The notes under the pieces are model-generated. The model ran no database searches and had not been told where the DNA came from. It saw only the letters and a list, made by a program, of their open reading frames with translations. Both the position numbers and the translations under genes were made by a program. From the NCBI GenBank assembly GCA_035485275.1, contig DATHOE010000024.1, positions 54,690-118,689 on the forward strand: a stretch of DNA of 64,000 bases, read 5' to 3'. How positions within the stretch are numbered: the stretch's first letter is position 1; each line of letters begins with the position of its first letter. The DNA comes from DAIDJD01 sp035485275 (lineage in GTDB: Bacteria > Oederibacteriota > JAJYGY01 > DAIDJD01). Positions 45,382 to 53,995 of this stretch are shown in pieces.

Positions 45382-46232
45382 ACGCCAAAAAAATCAAGGA
45401 TCTCGCCCTGGCCCTGGCCCTGCGCGCCGGCGAGCTCCAGGCCCGTAAATTTCGCAAGCGCTTGGACATCCGCTGGAAGCAGGCCACCGATCCCGTGACC
45501 GAGGTGGATAGGGCCTGCGAACGGCTGATCGTGGCGGGCATACGCCGCGCCTTCCCCGACCACGCCATCGTGGGCGAGGAGGGCGGCGCCCAGGGCCGCG
45601 CCGCGGCCGGCGCCCCCTTCACCTGGTTCATCGACCCGCTCGACGGCACCGTGAACTACAGCCACGGCCTGCCCATGTTCGCGGTCAGCATCGGGGTCTG
45701 GGGGCACGGCCTCAAAGCCCCCTCCGCCCGCCTGCGGGACGCGGCGGTCGGCGCGCCCCTGGTCGGCGTGGTGCACGCGCCCCTGCTGGGCGAGACCTTC
45801 AGCGCGGTGCGGGGCCAGGGCGCCTTCTGCAACGGGCGCCGCATCCGCGTCTCCGCGCAGTCCAAGCCCCTGGAGGCCGTGCTGGCCAGCGGCTTCAGCT
45901 ACACCGCCCGCGAGAACGGCGAGAACTCCCGCGAATGGATGGAGATGGTGCGCAGCTTCCAGGCCCTGCGCCGCATGGGCTCCGCCGCCCTGGACCTCTG
46001 CTTCACGGCCGCGGGCCGCTTCGACGGCTTCTGGGAGTACGGCCTCAAGTCCTGGGACGTGGCCGCGGCGGGCCTGGTGCTGGAGGAGGCCGGCGGCCTC
46101 ATCACGAACATCCCCGGCGCGGCCTATGCGCTGGGCAAGCCCGGCATCGTGGCCAGCAACCGCCGGCTCCACAAGCCCCTGCTGGCCTCCCTGAAAAAGG
46201 GCCTGGCCCGCAAGCTGGTCTGGCCCGCCTGA
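45378..46232 (+). CDS. inositol monophosphatase family protein (SuhB-like)
   Basis: The GTG at 45378 overlaps the previous stop and gives 284 residues. Metal-binding motifs are VGEEGG, then FIDPLDGTVNYSHGLPMFAV, and SWDVAAAGLVLEEAGG. These are the three Mg-binding motifs of the IMPase/CysQ/FBPase-like family. A ~15-residue insertion (GHGLKAPSARLRDAA) sits after the second motif. The substrate may be inositol phosphate, histidinol phosphate or PAP; context does not decide. Many bacterial SuhB proteins also affect transcription. Confidence 0.88.
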   Translation: MNAKKIKDLALALALRAGELQARKFRKRLDIRWKQATDPVTEVDRACERLIVAGIRRAFPDHAIVGEEGGAQGRAAAGAPFTWFIDPLDGTVNYSHGLPMFAVSIGVWGHGLKAPSARLRDAAVGAPLVGVVHAPLLGETFSAVRGQGAFCNGRRIRVSAQSKPLEAVLASGFSYTARENGENSREWMEMVRSFQALRRMGSAALDLCFTAAGRFDGFWEYGLKSWDVAAAGLVLEEAGGLITNIPGAAYALGKPGIVASNRRLHKPLLASLKKGLARKLVWPA

Positions 46233-46321
46233 GGCCCCGGACGGCTTGAACTATCCCGCGCCAGGCCGTATGGTTTGATCCCTTTATAGCGTTTTTCGCG
46301 CCTTCGTCTCCTCAAGATCCC

Positions 46322-48262
46322 ATGCCCCTGGTCACCTTCTCAAAAGTCTCCAAGTTCTACGGCGCCCGCGACATCGTCGAGCAGGCCAACTGGGCCATCG
46401 AGGACGGCCGCCGCATCGGGCTCATCGGCAACAACGGGGCCGGCAAGACCACTCTGTTCAAGATGCTCCTGGGCGAGGAGGAGGCCACCACCGGCGACAT
46501 CTCCCGCCAGAAGGGCCTGAGCGTCGGCCACCTGAGCCAGCACCCCAAGTTCACGCCCGGGCACAGCCTGCACGCCGAGATGCTCACCGCGCACCCCGAG
46601 CTGGTGGACCTCGAGTCGGAGATGAAGCGCCTGGAGCACGAGATGGCGGACCCGGCCGTGTCCGCGGACACGGACCGGCTCGACAAGGTCATGCACCGCT
46701 ATTCCGACGTCCAGAGCCGCTACGCCGCCATGGACGGCTACGCCTACGAAAGCAGGGCCGAAGGGGTCCTGGAGGCCATGCACTTCAGCCGCGCCGACTT
46801 CGAGCGGGACGTGGCCAGCTTCTCGGGTGGCGAGAAGACCCGCCTCATGCTGGCCAAGCTGCTCATCAGCCAGCCCAAGCTGCTGCTCCTGGACGAGCCC
46901 ACCAACCACCTCGACACGGGCATGTGCGAATGGCTGGAGGACTTCCTCAAGGACTATCCCGGCACGCTGGTCTGCATCAGCCACGACCGCTACTTCCTCG
47001 ACAACGTGGTCACCGAGATCGTGGAGCTGAAGGACGCCCGGCTGAAGGTCTATCCGGGCAACTACAGCTTCTACAAGGAGAACAAGGACAAGCAGCAGGA
47101 GCTGGCCGCCAAGGCCCTGGAGGAGCAGAACGCCCTGATCGCCCGCACCGAGGACTTCATCCAGCGCAACATCGCGGGCCAGAACACCAAGCAGGCCCAG
47201 GCGCGGCGCAAGATGCTGGAGAAGCTGGAGCGCGTGGAGGGCCCCGAGCGCAAGGCCCGCGGCATGGCCTTCGCCATCAACCAGAAAAAGGCCTCGGGCA
47301 AGGAAGTGGCCGTGTTCGACGGCCTGTCCAAGTCCTTCGGCGAGCGCAGCATCCTGAAGCCCTTCACCCACACCCTCTACCGAAACTCGCGGGTCGGCCT
47401 GATCGGCCCCAACGGCGCGGGCAAGACCACCCTGCTGAAGGTCCTGGTCGGCCGCGAGCCGGCCAGCGGCGGCCGGACCGTGATGGGCTCGGGCGTGGAC
47501 CTGGGCTACTACGACCAGATGCAGAGCGACCTGTCCGAGAAGAACTCGGTGATGGAGGAGATCTGGACCCTGCTGCCCGGCGAGGGCCAGCAGACCATCC
47601 GCGGCGTGGGCGGGCGCTTCCTGTTCAGCGGCGACGACATCGACAAGAAGATCAGCAGCCTGTCCGGCGGCGAAAAGGCCCGCCTGGTCCTGGCCAAGCT
47701 CATGATCAAGGGACCCAACTTCCTGGTCATGGACGAGCCCACCAACCACCTGGACATCCTCAGCCGCGAAGTGGTGGAGGAGGCCCTGGACGAGTTCGAG
47801 GGCACCCTGCTGACGGTCAGCCATGACCGCTATTTCCTGGACCGGGAATGCGACCAGATCTGGGAGCTGTCCGACTCCTCCATCCAGATGTACGAAGGCA
47901 ACTATTCGGCCTACCGCGAGGAGAAGCGCCGCCGGGACAAGGAGGCCTCCTCGGCCAAGCCAGCGGCCAAGCCGGTGAAAAGGGAGCTCGAAGCGCCCAG
48001 CACGGCCCAGGCCGAACGCGGGCAGGCCAAGGACGCCCAGAAGCGCTCCCGCGAGCTGGCCCGGCGCCAGGAGGAGCTCGAGCAGGGCATCGCGGCCCTG
48101 GAAAAGGAAAAATTGTCCATCGAGGACCAGTTCATGGACCCCAATTTGGTGCAGCGTCCGGACAAGATGAGGGCCTTGAGCGAGCGCCTGACCAAGGTCA
48201 AAGACGAGCTTGAAGCGGGCTTCGACAAATGGCAGGAATTGGAACAAAGAAAAGGGGCCTAA
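46322..48262 (+). CDS. ABC-F family ATPase
   Basis: The 646-residue soluble protein has two ABC domains without membrane segments. Walker A motifs are GNNGAGKTTLFKML and GPNGAGKTTLLKVL, signatures FSGGEKTRLMLAKLL and LSGGEKARLVLAKLM, and Walker B motifs LLLLDEPTNHLD and FLVMDEPTNHLD. The interdomain P-site-tRNA motif is a charged linker (~240-310), and a C-terminal coiled coil (~560-645) resembles Uup/YdiF. ABC-F proteins act on the ribosome or on DNA junctions. Which subgroup this belongs to needs phylogeny. Confidence 0.92.
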   Translation: MPLVTFSKVSKFYGARDIVEQANWAIEDGRRIGLIGNNGAGKTTLFKMLLGEEEATTGDISRQKGLSVGHLSQHPKFTPGHSLHAEMLTAHPELVDLESEMKRLEHEMADPAVSADTDRLDKVMHRYSDVQSRYAAMDGYAYESRAEGVLEAMHFSRADFERDVASFSGGEKTRLMLAKLLISQPKLLLLDEPTNHLDTGMCEWLEDFLKDYPGTLVCISHDRYFLDNVVTEIVELKDARLKVYPGNYSFYKENKDKQQELAAKALEEQNALIARTEDFIQRNIAGQNTKQAQARRKMLEKLERVEGPERKARGMAFAINQKKASGKEVAVFDGLSKSFGERSILKPFTHTLYRNSRVGLIGPNGAGKTTLLKVLVGREPASGGRTVMGSGVDLGYYDQMQSDLSEKNSVMEEIWTLLPGEGQQTIRGVGGRFLFSGDDIDKKISSLSGGEKARLVLAKLMIKGPNFLVMDEPTNHLDILSREVVEEALDEFEGTLLTVSHDRYFLDRECDQIWELSDSSIQMYEGNYSAYREEKRRRDKEASSAKPAAKPVKRELEAPSTAQAERGQAKDAQKRSRELARRQEELEQGIAALEKEKLSIEDQFMDPNLVQRPDKMRALSERLTKVKDELEAGFDKWQELEQRKGA

Positions 48263-48286
48263 AAAAGGGGAAAATCCTTGTCTTTT

Positions 48287-48328
48287 ATGGGTAAAAAAAG
48301 AAACACTTAGTTTCCATTTTCTTACCAT
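48287..48328. repeat. imperfect AT-rich inverted repeat after the ABC-F gene
   Basis: Arms ATGGGTAAAAAAAGAAAC and GTTTCCATTTTCTTACCAT pair imperfectly around a short ACTTA loop. It lies 24 bases after the ABC-F stop and 79 before the next ATG. It may act as a terminator or as a regulatory hairpin or operator. The 14-mer ATGGGTAAAAAAAG also occurs at 24132-24145. Confidence 0.4.
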
Positions 48329-48406
48329 GAAAAACGAATCTTTGCCGGGAACCTGACATACTATGGGTGCGTAATTTACAGGGATTCCCGCTCTAGGAAG
48401 CCTCCC

Positions 48407-49420
48407 ATGCCAAACACAAAAACCGTCCCGCGGGCCGGTGTTTTAGCGCTGGTTTTGGCCCTCATGGCCCCCCAGCTGAAGGCCGATGTGCAGGCGCGTG
48501 TGAACGTCCTGGCCCATGCCCTGGCTTCCGCGGACGTCCAGGCCCAGAGCCTGGCCGTGGCAGGCTTCACCGACGCTTCCGGCCAAAGGCCGCCCTTCGC
48601 CCTGAGCCTGGAAGCGGACTTGCGCCAGGCCCTGGCCCATTACAAGAAACACTGGAAGGTGCTGGCTGTGGGCGCCCCGACCGCGGGCGCGGACGCCATG
48701 CTCACCGGAACCTTCCAGCGTTACGGCACGGACATCCTGGTGCACGCGGAACTGCGCTCCCAGCCCGACGGCGGCGTGCTGTGGCGGCGCAACGCCGTCC
48801 TGGACGGCACGGAGGTGACGGACACGGATCTGCCCGGCGCGCCGGTCGACCAGGACAAGGGTTCGCTGGCGGCCGCGGGGCCCATGTCGACCGACGAGGA
48901 CCAGGTGGTCCCCACCCTGCCCTGGGGCAGCCGGGGCCTGCTCGAGCGCTTCGACAACTGGCTCGACGTCTCCATCGCCTACAAGGCCTATTTCCCCACC
49001 AACGGGAATTTCCAGTCCGTCGCGGGCAAGGTGCAGAACGGCGTGTCCGTGGGGGTCGACATCGACGACGTGTTCCTCTGGGACGTGGACTTCTGGAACC
49101 AGGCCGTTTCGAACTTGGGCACCGCGCAGAGCCTGGACTACAACGGCACGGACTTCGCCCTGGTCTATCCCTTCCACCTGGGGGACCACTTCACCCTTTA
49201 TGCCGGTCCGGGCGGGCGCTTCGGCGAGATCTCGGTCAACGATCCGGCCCTGTGGGACCAGGGCGCGGGCTTCGGCAACAACGCTTTGGAGGCCGTGGCC
49301 GGGGTCAAATTCAGGGCGGACGAGGTGGGGCTGGATCTGCGCTACAGCGGGGACCTGGTCTCCAGCTACACGGGCTACAACACTTTGCGCTTAGGGGCCT
49401 TCTATGAATTCGGGCGCTAA
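48407..49420 (+). CDS. outer-membrane protein: FlgO-like N-terminal domain plus beta barrel
   Basis: The 337-residue protein has a signal peptide (~1-26, ending LKADV). Residues ~30-140 resemble the FlgO-like domain of surface lipoproteins (ARVNVLAHALASADVQAQSL, MLTGTFQRYGTDILVHAELR). Residues ~185-337 alternate amphipathic strands (LDVSIAYKAYFPTNGNFQSV, LRYSGDLVSSYTGYN) and end in aromatic-rich FYEFGR, as outer-membrane barrels do. It is probably an OMP with a periplasmic domain. The next two envelope genes follow within a few bases. Confidence 0.65.
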   Translation: MPNTKTVPRAGVLALVLALMAPQLKADVQARVNVLAHALASADVQAQSLAVAGFTDASGQRPPFALSLEADLRQALAHYKKHWKVLAVGAPTAGADAMLTGTFQRYGTDILVHAELRSQPDGGVLWRRNAVLDGTEVTDTDLPGAPVDQDKGSLAAAGPMSTDEDQVVPTLPWGSRGLLERFDNWLDVSIAYKAYFPTNGNFQSVAGKVQNGVSVGVDIDDVFLWDVDFWNQAVSNLGTAQSLDYNGTDFALVYPFHLGDHFTLYAGPGGRFGEISVNDPALWDQGAGFGNNALEAVAGVKFRADEVGLDLRYSGDLVSSYTGYNTLRLGAFYEFGR

Positions 49421-49424
49421 GGCG

Positions 49425-49964
49425 ATGGCGCGCGCGCGGCCCCTGGCCTGGTTCTCCCTGCTCTTGGCCGGGGCTTTCGCCTTCCTGGCCGCGGGTTGTT
49501 CGGACCACGGGCCGACGAATCTGTACAGCAACCCCCTCTTCGGCCAGACCCAGAGCGGGGCCACGATGCAGATCTGGGGCGGCTGGGAGAACTCGCTCAG
49601 CAGCACGGCCGGGGTTGGGCCTGACCAATATTTGGTGAAGATCAAGAACCTGGGTTCAGGGGCCATCATCGGGCCGGTCACGGCCCACGTGACCATGGTG
49701 CCGGCCTGTTCCGGGACCGTGATGCAGAACTACGCCGGCACGCCGACCGCCTCGCAGACCGTGATTTTCGGCGCCCAGAACCAGGCCATCTATTCCGGCG
49801 AGACCCTGGTGGGCTACGCCTCCGACATGAGCGGCCCCTACCAGTATTCGGTGGAGGTTGCCTTCCCGAACTCCTGCTCCAACACCACGGACACCTTCAG
49901 CGTGACGATGACGGACAGCAAGGCGGACCAATGGTCGGGGACCTTCACCGGTTCGAACATTTAA
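49425..49964 (+). CDS. predicted lipoprotein of unknown family
   Basis: The ATG at 49425, four bases past the previous stop, gives 179 residues; an ATG at 49404 that overlaps the upstream gene by 17 bases is the alternative. The signal sequence ends in FAFLAAGCSD, a lipobox with lipidated Cys. The mature part is beta-rich (DQYLVKIKNLGSGAIIGPVT) with two cysteines (VPACSG and NSCSN) that may pair. No domain is recognised. It is flanked by a barrel protein and a Trp/Gly-rich secreted protein, probably in one operon. Confidence 0.75.
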   Translation: MARARPLAWFSLLLAGAFAFLAAGCSDHGPTNLYSNPLFGQTQSGATMQIWGGWENSLSSTAGVGPDQYLVKIKNLGSGAIIGPVTAHVTMVPACSGTVMQNYAGTPTASQTVIFGAQNQAIYSGETLVGYASDMSGPYQYSVEVAFPNSCSNTTDTFSVTMTDSKADQWSGTFTGSNI

Positions 49965-49984
49965 ATTTTCACGGAGAGGAAGTC

Positions 49985-50689
49985 ATGAAAAAAACAGCCA
50001 TGATTTTTTCGCTGGCCTTCGCGCTGGCCGCCGCCGGCGCCCTGTGGGCGGACTCCGCGCAGTCCAGCGACGACACCGTGACCCTGAAGGACGGGCGCAT
50101 CCTGCACGGCCAGGTGGTGGAGGAAAGCAACGACGACGTGGTGGTCCTGGTGCAGGGCGTCCAGCGCAAGTTCGGGCGCAGCTTCATCAAGAAGATCGTC
50201 TACGGCAAGGGCCCGGATGAGGCGCTCGCCTCGCCCGCCCCGGCCCAGTCCTCCGCCCCCGCGGCGGACGGAAACCCCTACGCCGCGCCCTCGGGCGGCG
50301 GGAGCGTCCCGGACGCCCCCAAGGGCGACATGGTCTCGGACCTGGCCCTGCGCTACAAGGTCCCGGTCAGCGACGTGATCTGGGTCCGCAAGCAGGGCAT
50401 CTCCGACGCGGATCTCCCCCTCGTCTTCCTGGTGGCCGCCACGGCCCAGGTCATGCCCCGGGCGGTCGTGAAGCTGCGCCTGGAGGGCTGGGCCTGGGAC
50501 GACATCGAGACCCATTTCGGCATGAACTCACAGTACATCTATTATGACGACGGCCCCTGGGGCCCCTATCCCTACTACTACTACCCGGGCTGGTGGGGAG
50601 GCTGGGGTTGGGGCTGGGGCGGCGGTTGGAGGGGCGGCTGGGGCGGCCACTATGGCGGCGGCCATTGGGGCGGCGGTCACTGGCACTAG
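49985..50689 (+). CDS. secreted protein with Sm-like segment and Gly/Trp/His-rich tail
   Basis: The ATG at 49985, with GAGAGGAAG just upstream, gives 234 residues. A signal peptide covers ~1-22. Residues ~28-60 (VTLKDGRILHGQVVEESNDD, VVVLVQGVQRKFGRSFIKKI) resemble a small SH3/Sm-like strand module. A helical domain follows at ~105-175 (LALRYKVPVSDVIWVRKQGI). The last ~45 residues are almost wholly Gly, Trp, Tyr, Pro and His, ending HWGGGHWH. Such a tail could bind metal or carbohydrate or adhere to surfaces (inference). The terminator at 50731 follows. Confidence 0.75.
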   Translation: MKKTAMIFSLAFALAAAGALWADSAQSSDDTVTLKDGRILHGQVVEESNDDVVVLVQGVQRKFGRSFIKKIVYGKGPDEALASPAPAQSSAPAADGNPYAAPSGGGSVPDAPKGDMVSDLALRYKVPVSDVIWVRKQGISDADLPLVFLVAATAQVMPRAVVKLRLEGWAWDDIETHFGMNSQYIYYDDGPWGPYPYYYYPGWWGGWGWGWGGGWRGGWGGHYGGGHWGGGHWH

Positions 50690-50730
50690 ACCCGAGATCC
50701 GATCTCATAGCTCATAAATAGCGCATAAAC

Positions 50731-50765
50731 AAAAAGCCCTGCCAATGCGGCAGGGCTTTTTGTTT
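50731..50765. terminator. strong bidirectional intrinsic terminator
   Basis: AAAAAGCCCTGCC and GGCAGGGCTTTTT form a 13-base stem around AATGC, followed by GTTT. Read from either strand the stem is followed by a T run, so it can end both the + strand envelope operon (last gene 49985-50689) and the - strand ABC exporter operon (last gene 50804-51550). Confidence 0.92.
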
Positions 50766-50803
50766 AGCCATTCACGGATGCGTGTACGAGAGAGAACAGT
50801 GCC

Positions 50804-51550
50804 CTAGATCTGGATCCTGGAGAACAGCCTGCTTCCCAGGACCAGGCAGGCGGCCGTGAGCAGGCCCAGAACGGCCAGGTCCAGGCTCAGGGGGAACTGG
50901 GAGGCCCCGGTCAGGGTGCCGCGCAGGCCGTCCACGCCGTAGGTCAGGGGGTCGAAGCGCGCGAGCATGGCCAGGGGCCCGGGCGCGCTTGCGAGGGGGA
51001 AGATGGCCCCCGACAGGAAGAAGATGGGCATGACCAGGAAGTTCATGATGAGCTGGAAGCCCTGCATGTCGTCCAGCACCGAGGCCATGGCCGTGCCCAG
51101 GGCGGTGAAGAAGAGGGCGATCATGAAGAGGAAGCCCAGGGCCATGGGGAACAGCGCGTAGTCCACCGGACGGAAGCCCACGGCCAGGCACAGCAGCAGG
51201 ACGATCATGCCCTGGATGGTGGCCACGGTGGCGCCGCCCAGGGTGCGGCCCGCCATGATGGTGAGCCGCGACACCGGCGCCACCAGGGTCTCCTTGAGGA
51301 AGCCGAACTGCTTGTCCCAGATGACTTCGATGCCCGAGAACATGGCGGTGAAGAGCGCGCCCATGGCGATGACCCCGGGCGCGAGGAACTGCAGGTAGCT
51401 GCCGCCTCCGGCCTTCTGGTACATGGGGCCCAGGCCGAAGCCCAGGGCCAGCAGGAAGAGCAGGGGCTGGCCCAGGGAGCCGATGATGCGTGCGCGGGAG
51501 CGGAAGTAGCGTTTGAGCTGGCGCAGCCAAAGGATGTGCAGGACCCGCAT
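50804..51550 (-). CDS. ABC-2 type transporter permease
   Basis: The 248-residue membrane protein has six hydrophobic segments and matches ABC-2 permeases of the DrrB/NodJ group: an N-terminal RSRARIIGSLGQPLLFLLAL, then FSGIEVIWDKQFGFLKETLV, LVMPIFFLSGAIFPLAS and DPLTYGVDGLRGTL near the C-terminus. It starts 2 bases after the ATPase gene. The pair probably exports a drug, lipid or polysaccharide; the substrate is not evident from sequence. Confidence 0.9.
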   Translation of the reverse strand: MRVLHILWLRQLKRYFRSRARIIGSLGQPLLFLLALGFGLGPMYQKAGGGSYLQFLAPGVIAMGALFTAMFSGIEVIWDKQFGFLKETLVAPVSRLTIMAGRTLGGATVATIQGMIVLLLCLAVGFRPVDYALFPMALGFLFMIALFFTALGTAMASVLDDMQGFQLIMNFLVMPIFFLSGAIFPLASAPGPLAMLARFDPLTYGVDGLRGTLTGASQFPLSLDLAVLGLLTAACLVLGSRLFSRIQI

Positions 51551-51552
51551 GC

Positions 51553-52356
51553 TCAGCGCCTCCACATTCTGCGCATCTTGCGCATCTGGTCGGTGCTGGA
51601 GGCTTCCTCGTGGCGTATGCCGTGCCCGGTGAGATGGATGAAGGCCTCCTCCAGGCTGGCGGTCCCGGTGGAGGCCTTCAGCGCCTGCGGGGTCTCCTGC
51701 ACGAGGATCTTTCCGTGGTCGATGATGGCCACCCGGTTCGCGACCCGGTCGGCTTCGTCCATGTAATGGGTGGTCAGGAACACCGTGATGCCTTCCTTGC
51801 GGTTGAGCTGCTGGATGTATTCCCAGATGTGGTTGCGGGTCTGGGGGTCCAGGCCGACGGTGGGTTCGTCCAAGAAGAGCACCTTGGGATGGTGCAGCAG
51901 GCCCCGGGCGATCTCCAGACGCCGCTTCATGCCCCCGGAGAAGGTCTTGACCGGGCTGTCCTTGCGGCCGAGCAGGTCCACGAAGCCCAGCATCTCCTCG
52001 ACCCGGGCGCGCAGCTGCGCGGCGGGCACGCCGTAGAGCACGGCGTGGAGCTCCATGTTCTCCCATGCGCTGAGCTCGTCATCCAGGCTGGGGTCCTGGA
52101 ACACGATGCCGAAGGAGCGGCGCACGGCCTCCTTGTCCACAGCGGCGTCGTGCCCGTCCAGGCGGATGCGGCCCTGGCTCGGGTTCAGCAGTGTGGTCAG
52201 CATCTTGATGGTGGTGGTCTTGCCGGCCCCGTTGGGGCCGAGAAAGGCGAAGATCTCGCCGGCCTTCACGCGGAAGGATATGTCGTCCACGGCCTTGAAA
52301 TCGCCGAAGGATTTCGAAAGGCCTTCGACCTCGATGATGTCGGCGCCCTCGGACAT
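51553..52356 (-). CDS. ABC-2 type transporter ATP-binding protein
   Basis: The 267-residue ATPase of a DrrA/CcmA type exporter. Walker A is GPNGAGKTTTIKMLTTLL, the signature TFSGGMKRRLEIARGLLH, Walker B VLFLDEPTVGLD, and the H-loop LTTHYMDEADR. A C-terminal tail (ASLEEAFIHLTGHGIRHEE) is typical of DrrA-like members. The ATG overlaps the aldo/keto reductase stop (TGATG on the minus strand), so the reductase, ATPase and permease form one operon. Confidence 0.93.
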   Translation of the reverse strand: MSEGADIIEVEGLSKSFGDFKAVDDISFRVKAGEIFAFLGPNGAGKTTTIKMLTTLLNPSQGRIRLDGHDAAVDKEAVRRSFGIVFQDPSLDDELSAWENMELHAVLYGVPAAQLRARVEEMLGFVDLLGRKDSPVKTFSGGMKRRLEIARGLLHHPKVLFLDEPTVGLDPQTRNHIWEYIQQLNRKEGITVFLTTHYMDEADRVANRVAIIDHGKILVQETPQALKASTGTASLEEAFIHLTGHGIRHEEASSTDQMRKMRRMWRR

Positions 52357-53387
52357 CAGCGGGTCACCGCCACTTTTTCCGTGCTGGTGTCGATGGGCAG
52401 ACCGAAATTGGAGTCGAACAGCGCGTCCACCTTGGCCAGCTCCTCCGGGGTGAAGGCGGGCGTGGCCGGGGCCGCGGCGAAGGCGGCCAGCTGGGCCTCG
52501 TCGTAGATGTTGGGCAGGCAGGCGGTCACTTCCTTGTGGGCCAGGATGTACTGCAGGGCCGCCTGGGCCAGGCTGCGCCCGCGGCCTTCGGTGAGGAAGC
52601 CCAGCTGCTCGATCTTCTGCAGGCCCTGCTCCATCCACACCCGCTTGCGGTGGGCGCGGTGGTCGCTGGCGTCAAACTTGGTGTCCTTGGTGTACTGCCC
52701 CTCCAGCATGCCGCTGCTGTGCGGCACGCGCACCAGCAAGCCGCAGTGCTCCTGCGCGGCGACCTGGAGGAGCCGGCGGCCGGGGTTCTGCTCCAGCAGG
52801 TTGTAGATCATCATCAGGGCGTCCAGGCGGCGGGTCTGCATGGCCTTGACCCCCTCCGGCTCCCAGCCGATGGCCGGGCCCAGGGAGACGCCGTAGGCCT
52901 TCAGCTTGCCCTCCTTCTTCAGCTGCTCCAGCAGGGCGAAGGTGTCGTCGCGCTCGATGCTGCTCATCTTGGCGTTGTGCAGCATCCACAGGTCGATGCG
53001 GTCCGTGCCCAGGCGCTCCAAGGCGCCTTCCAGGCCCTGGCGCACGAAGTCCGGGTCGAAGTTCTGTGGCTGCTCCACCTGGCCCTTGCGCTCCTCGGCC
53101 GGGGTGTCCTTCCAGACATAGCCGAACTTCGTGGAGATCTGGATTTCGTCGCGGCGGTGGCCCAAGGCCTCCTTGACGATGCGTTCGCCCAGGCCGTTGC
53201 CGTAGGTGTCGGCCGTGTCAAAGAGGGTGATGCCCGCGTCCAGGGCCTTCTGCATCAGTTCGACGCAGTACTTGTGGTCCTTGAGGCGCTCGTTGCTGCC
53301 ATGCCACCAAGGGGTGGAGACGGTCCACACGCCGAAACCGATGACGCTGGCCTCGACGCCGCTCTTGCCGAAAACGCGCTTTTCCAT
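52356..53387 (-). CDS. aldo/keto reductase
   Basis: The 343-residue NADPH-dependent oxidoreductase has an AKR barrel. The catalytic tetrad is Asp and Tyr in LFDTADTYGNG, Lys in ISTKFGYVW and His in DLWMLHNAKM. The N-terminal EKRVFGKSGVEASVIGFGVW is standard. A GGAGAAG ribosome site precedes the ATG. It is first in an operon with an ABC exporter, so it might reduce or detoxify a carbonyl compound linked to export, but no substrate can be named. Confidence 0.9.
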   Translation of the reverse strand: MEKRVFGKSGVEASVIGFGVWTVSTPWWHGSNERLKDHKYCVELMQKALDAGITLFDTADTYGNGLGERIVKEALGHRRDEIQISTKFGYVWKDTPAEERKGQVEQPQNFDPDFVRQGLEGALERLGTDRIDLWMLHNAKMSSIERDDTFALLEQLKKEGKLKAYGVSLGPAIGWEPEGVKAMQTRRLDALMMIYNLLEQNPGRRLLQVAAQEHCGLLVRVPHSSGMLEGQYTKDTKFDASDHRAHRKRVWMEQGLQKIEQLGFLTEGRGRSLAQAALQYILAHKEVTACLPNIYDEAQLAAFAAAPATPAFTPEELAKVDALFDSNFGLPIDTSTEKVAVTR

Positions 53388-53526
53388 GGCTTCTCCAGGC
53401 TGTTGGGAGCCTTTACTTTAGGGCAGGCCTTGACTCCGGTCAAGGCGGGGCGGGGGCCCGGGCCTTGGAAAAGGCCCTGCGCTGGGCCCAAAATTGGGTT
53501 TGCCTGGAACTTGGGGCGATGCCAAA

Positions 53527-53934
53527 ATGCCCGGATCGTTTCATGGTGTCATCCACGCGGAGGCGGCCTTGTCCAAGGATCTATTGCCCATTTTCAACAA
53601 AGACCCCAAAAAACTCAGTTTGGCCGAGGAAGCCCTGCTCTTTTCCGTGGATGAGCCGAGCAATGGAAAAATGTACATCCTGCTCGAAGGCCAGGCCGAG
53701 ATTGTCATCGGCAAATACATGGTGGAACTGGCCCAGCCGGGCGCCATCATCGGCGAGATGGGCATGATCGACCAGGAGCCGCGCAGCGCCACCGTGCGTT
53801 GCGTCACCCCCTGCGTCTTCGCCGAGGTGGACGAGAAGCGTTTCCTGAACCTGATCCAGCAGACCCCCGTCTTCGCGATGGAACTCTTGAAGGGCATGGC
53901 CGCCAGGCTGCGCCGCATCGACCGCACGATTTAG
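53527..53934 (+). CDS. stand-alone cyclic-nucleotide-binding domain protein
   Basis: From the ATG at 53527 the product has 135 residues, nearly all a cNMP-binding beta barrel of CRP type: MYILLEGQAEIVIGKYMVEL, then the phosphate-cassette-like PGAIIGEMGMIDQEPRSATV and FAEVDEKRFLNLIQQTP. There is no DNA-binding domain, unlike CRP/FNR. The cassette has G-E-x-x-x-x-D-x-x-x-R-S-A-T, close to functional cassettes, so ligand binding is plausible. An in-frame TTG at 53494 would add 11 residues. Confidence 0.82.
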   Translation: MPGSFHGVIHAEAALSKDLLPIFNKDPKKLSLAEEALLFSVDEPSNGKMYILLEGQAEIVIGKYMVELAQPGAIIGEMGMIDQEPRSATVRCVTPCVFAEVDEKRFLNLIQQTPVFAMELLKGMAARLRRIDRTI

Positions 53935-53995
53935 GCGATTGGACCAGAATTCTCGGTGAAATCCTCCCAATCGAGGCCGGTCTCCCGGGGGACGT

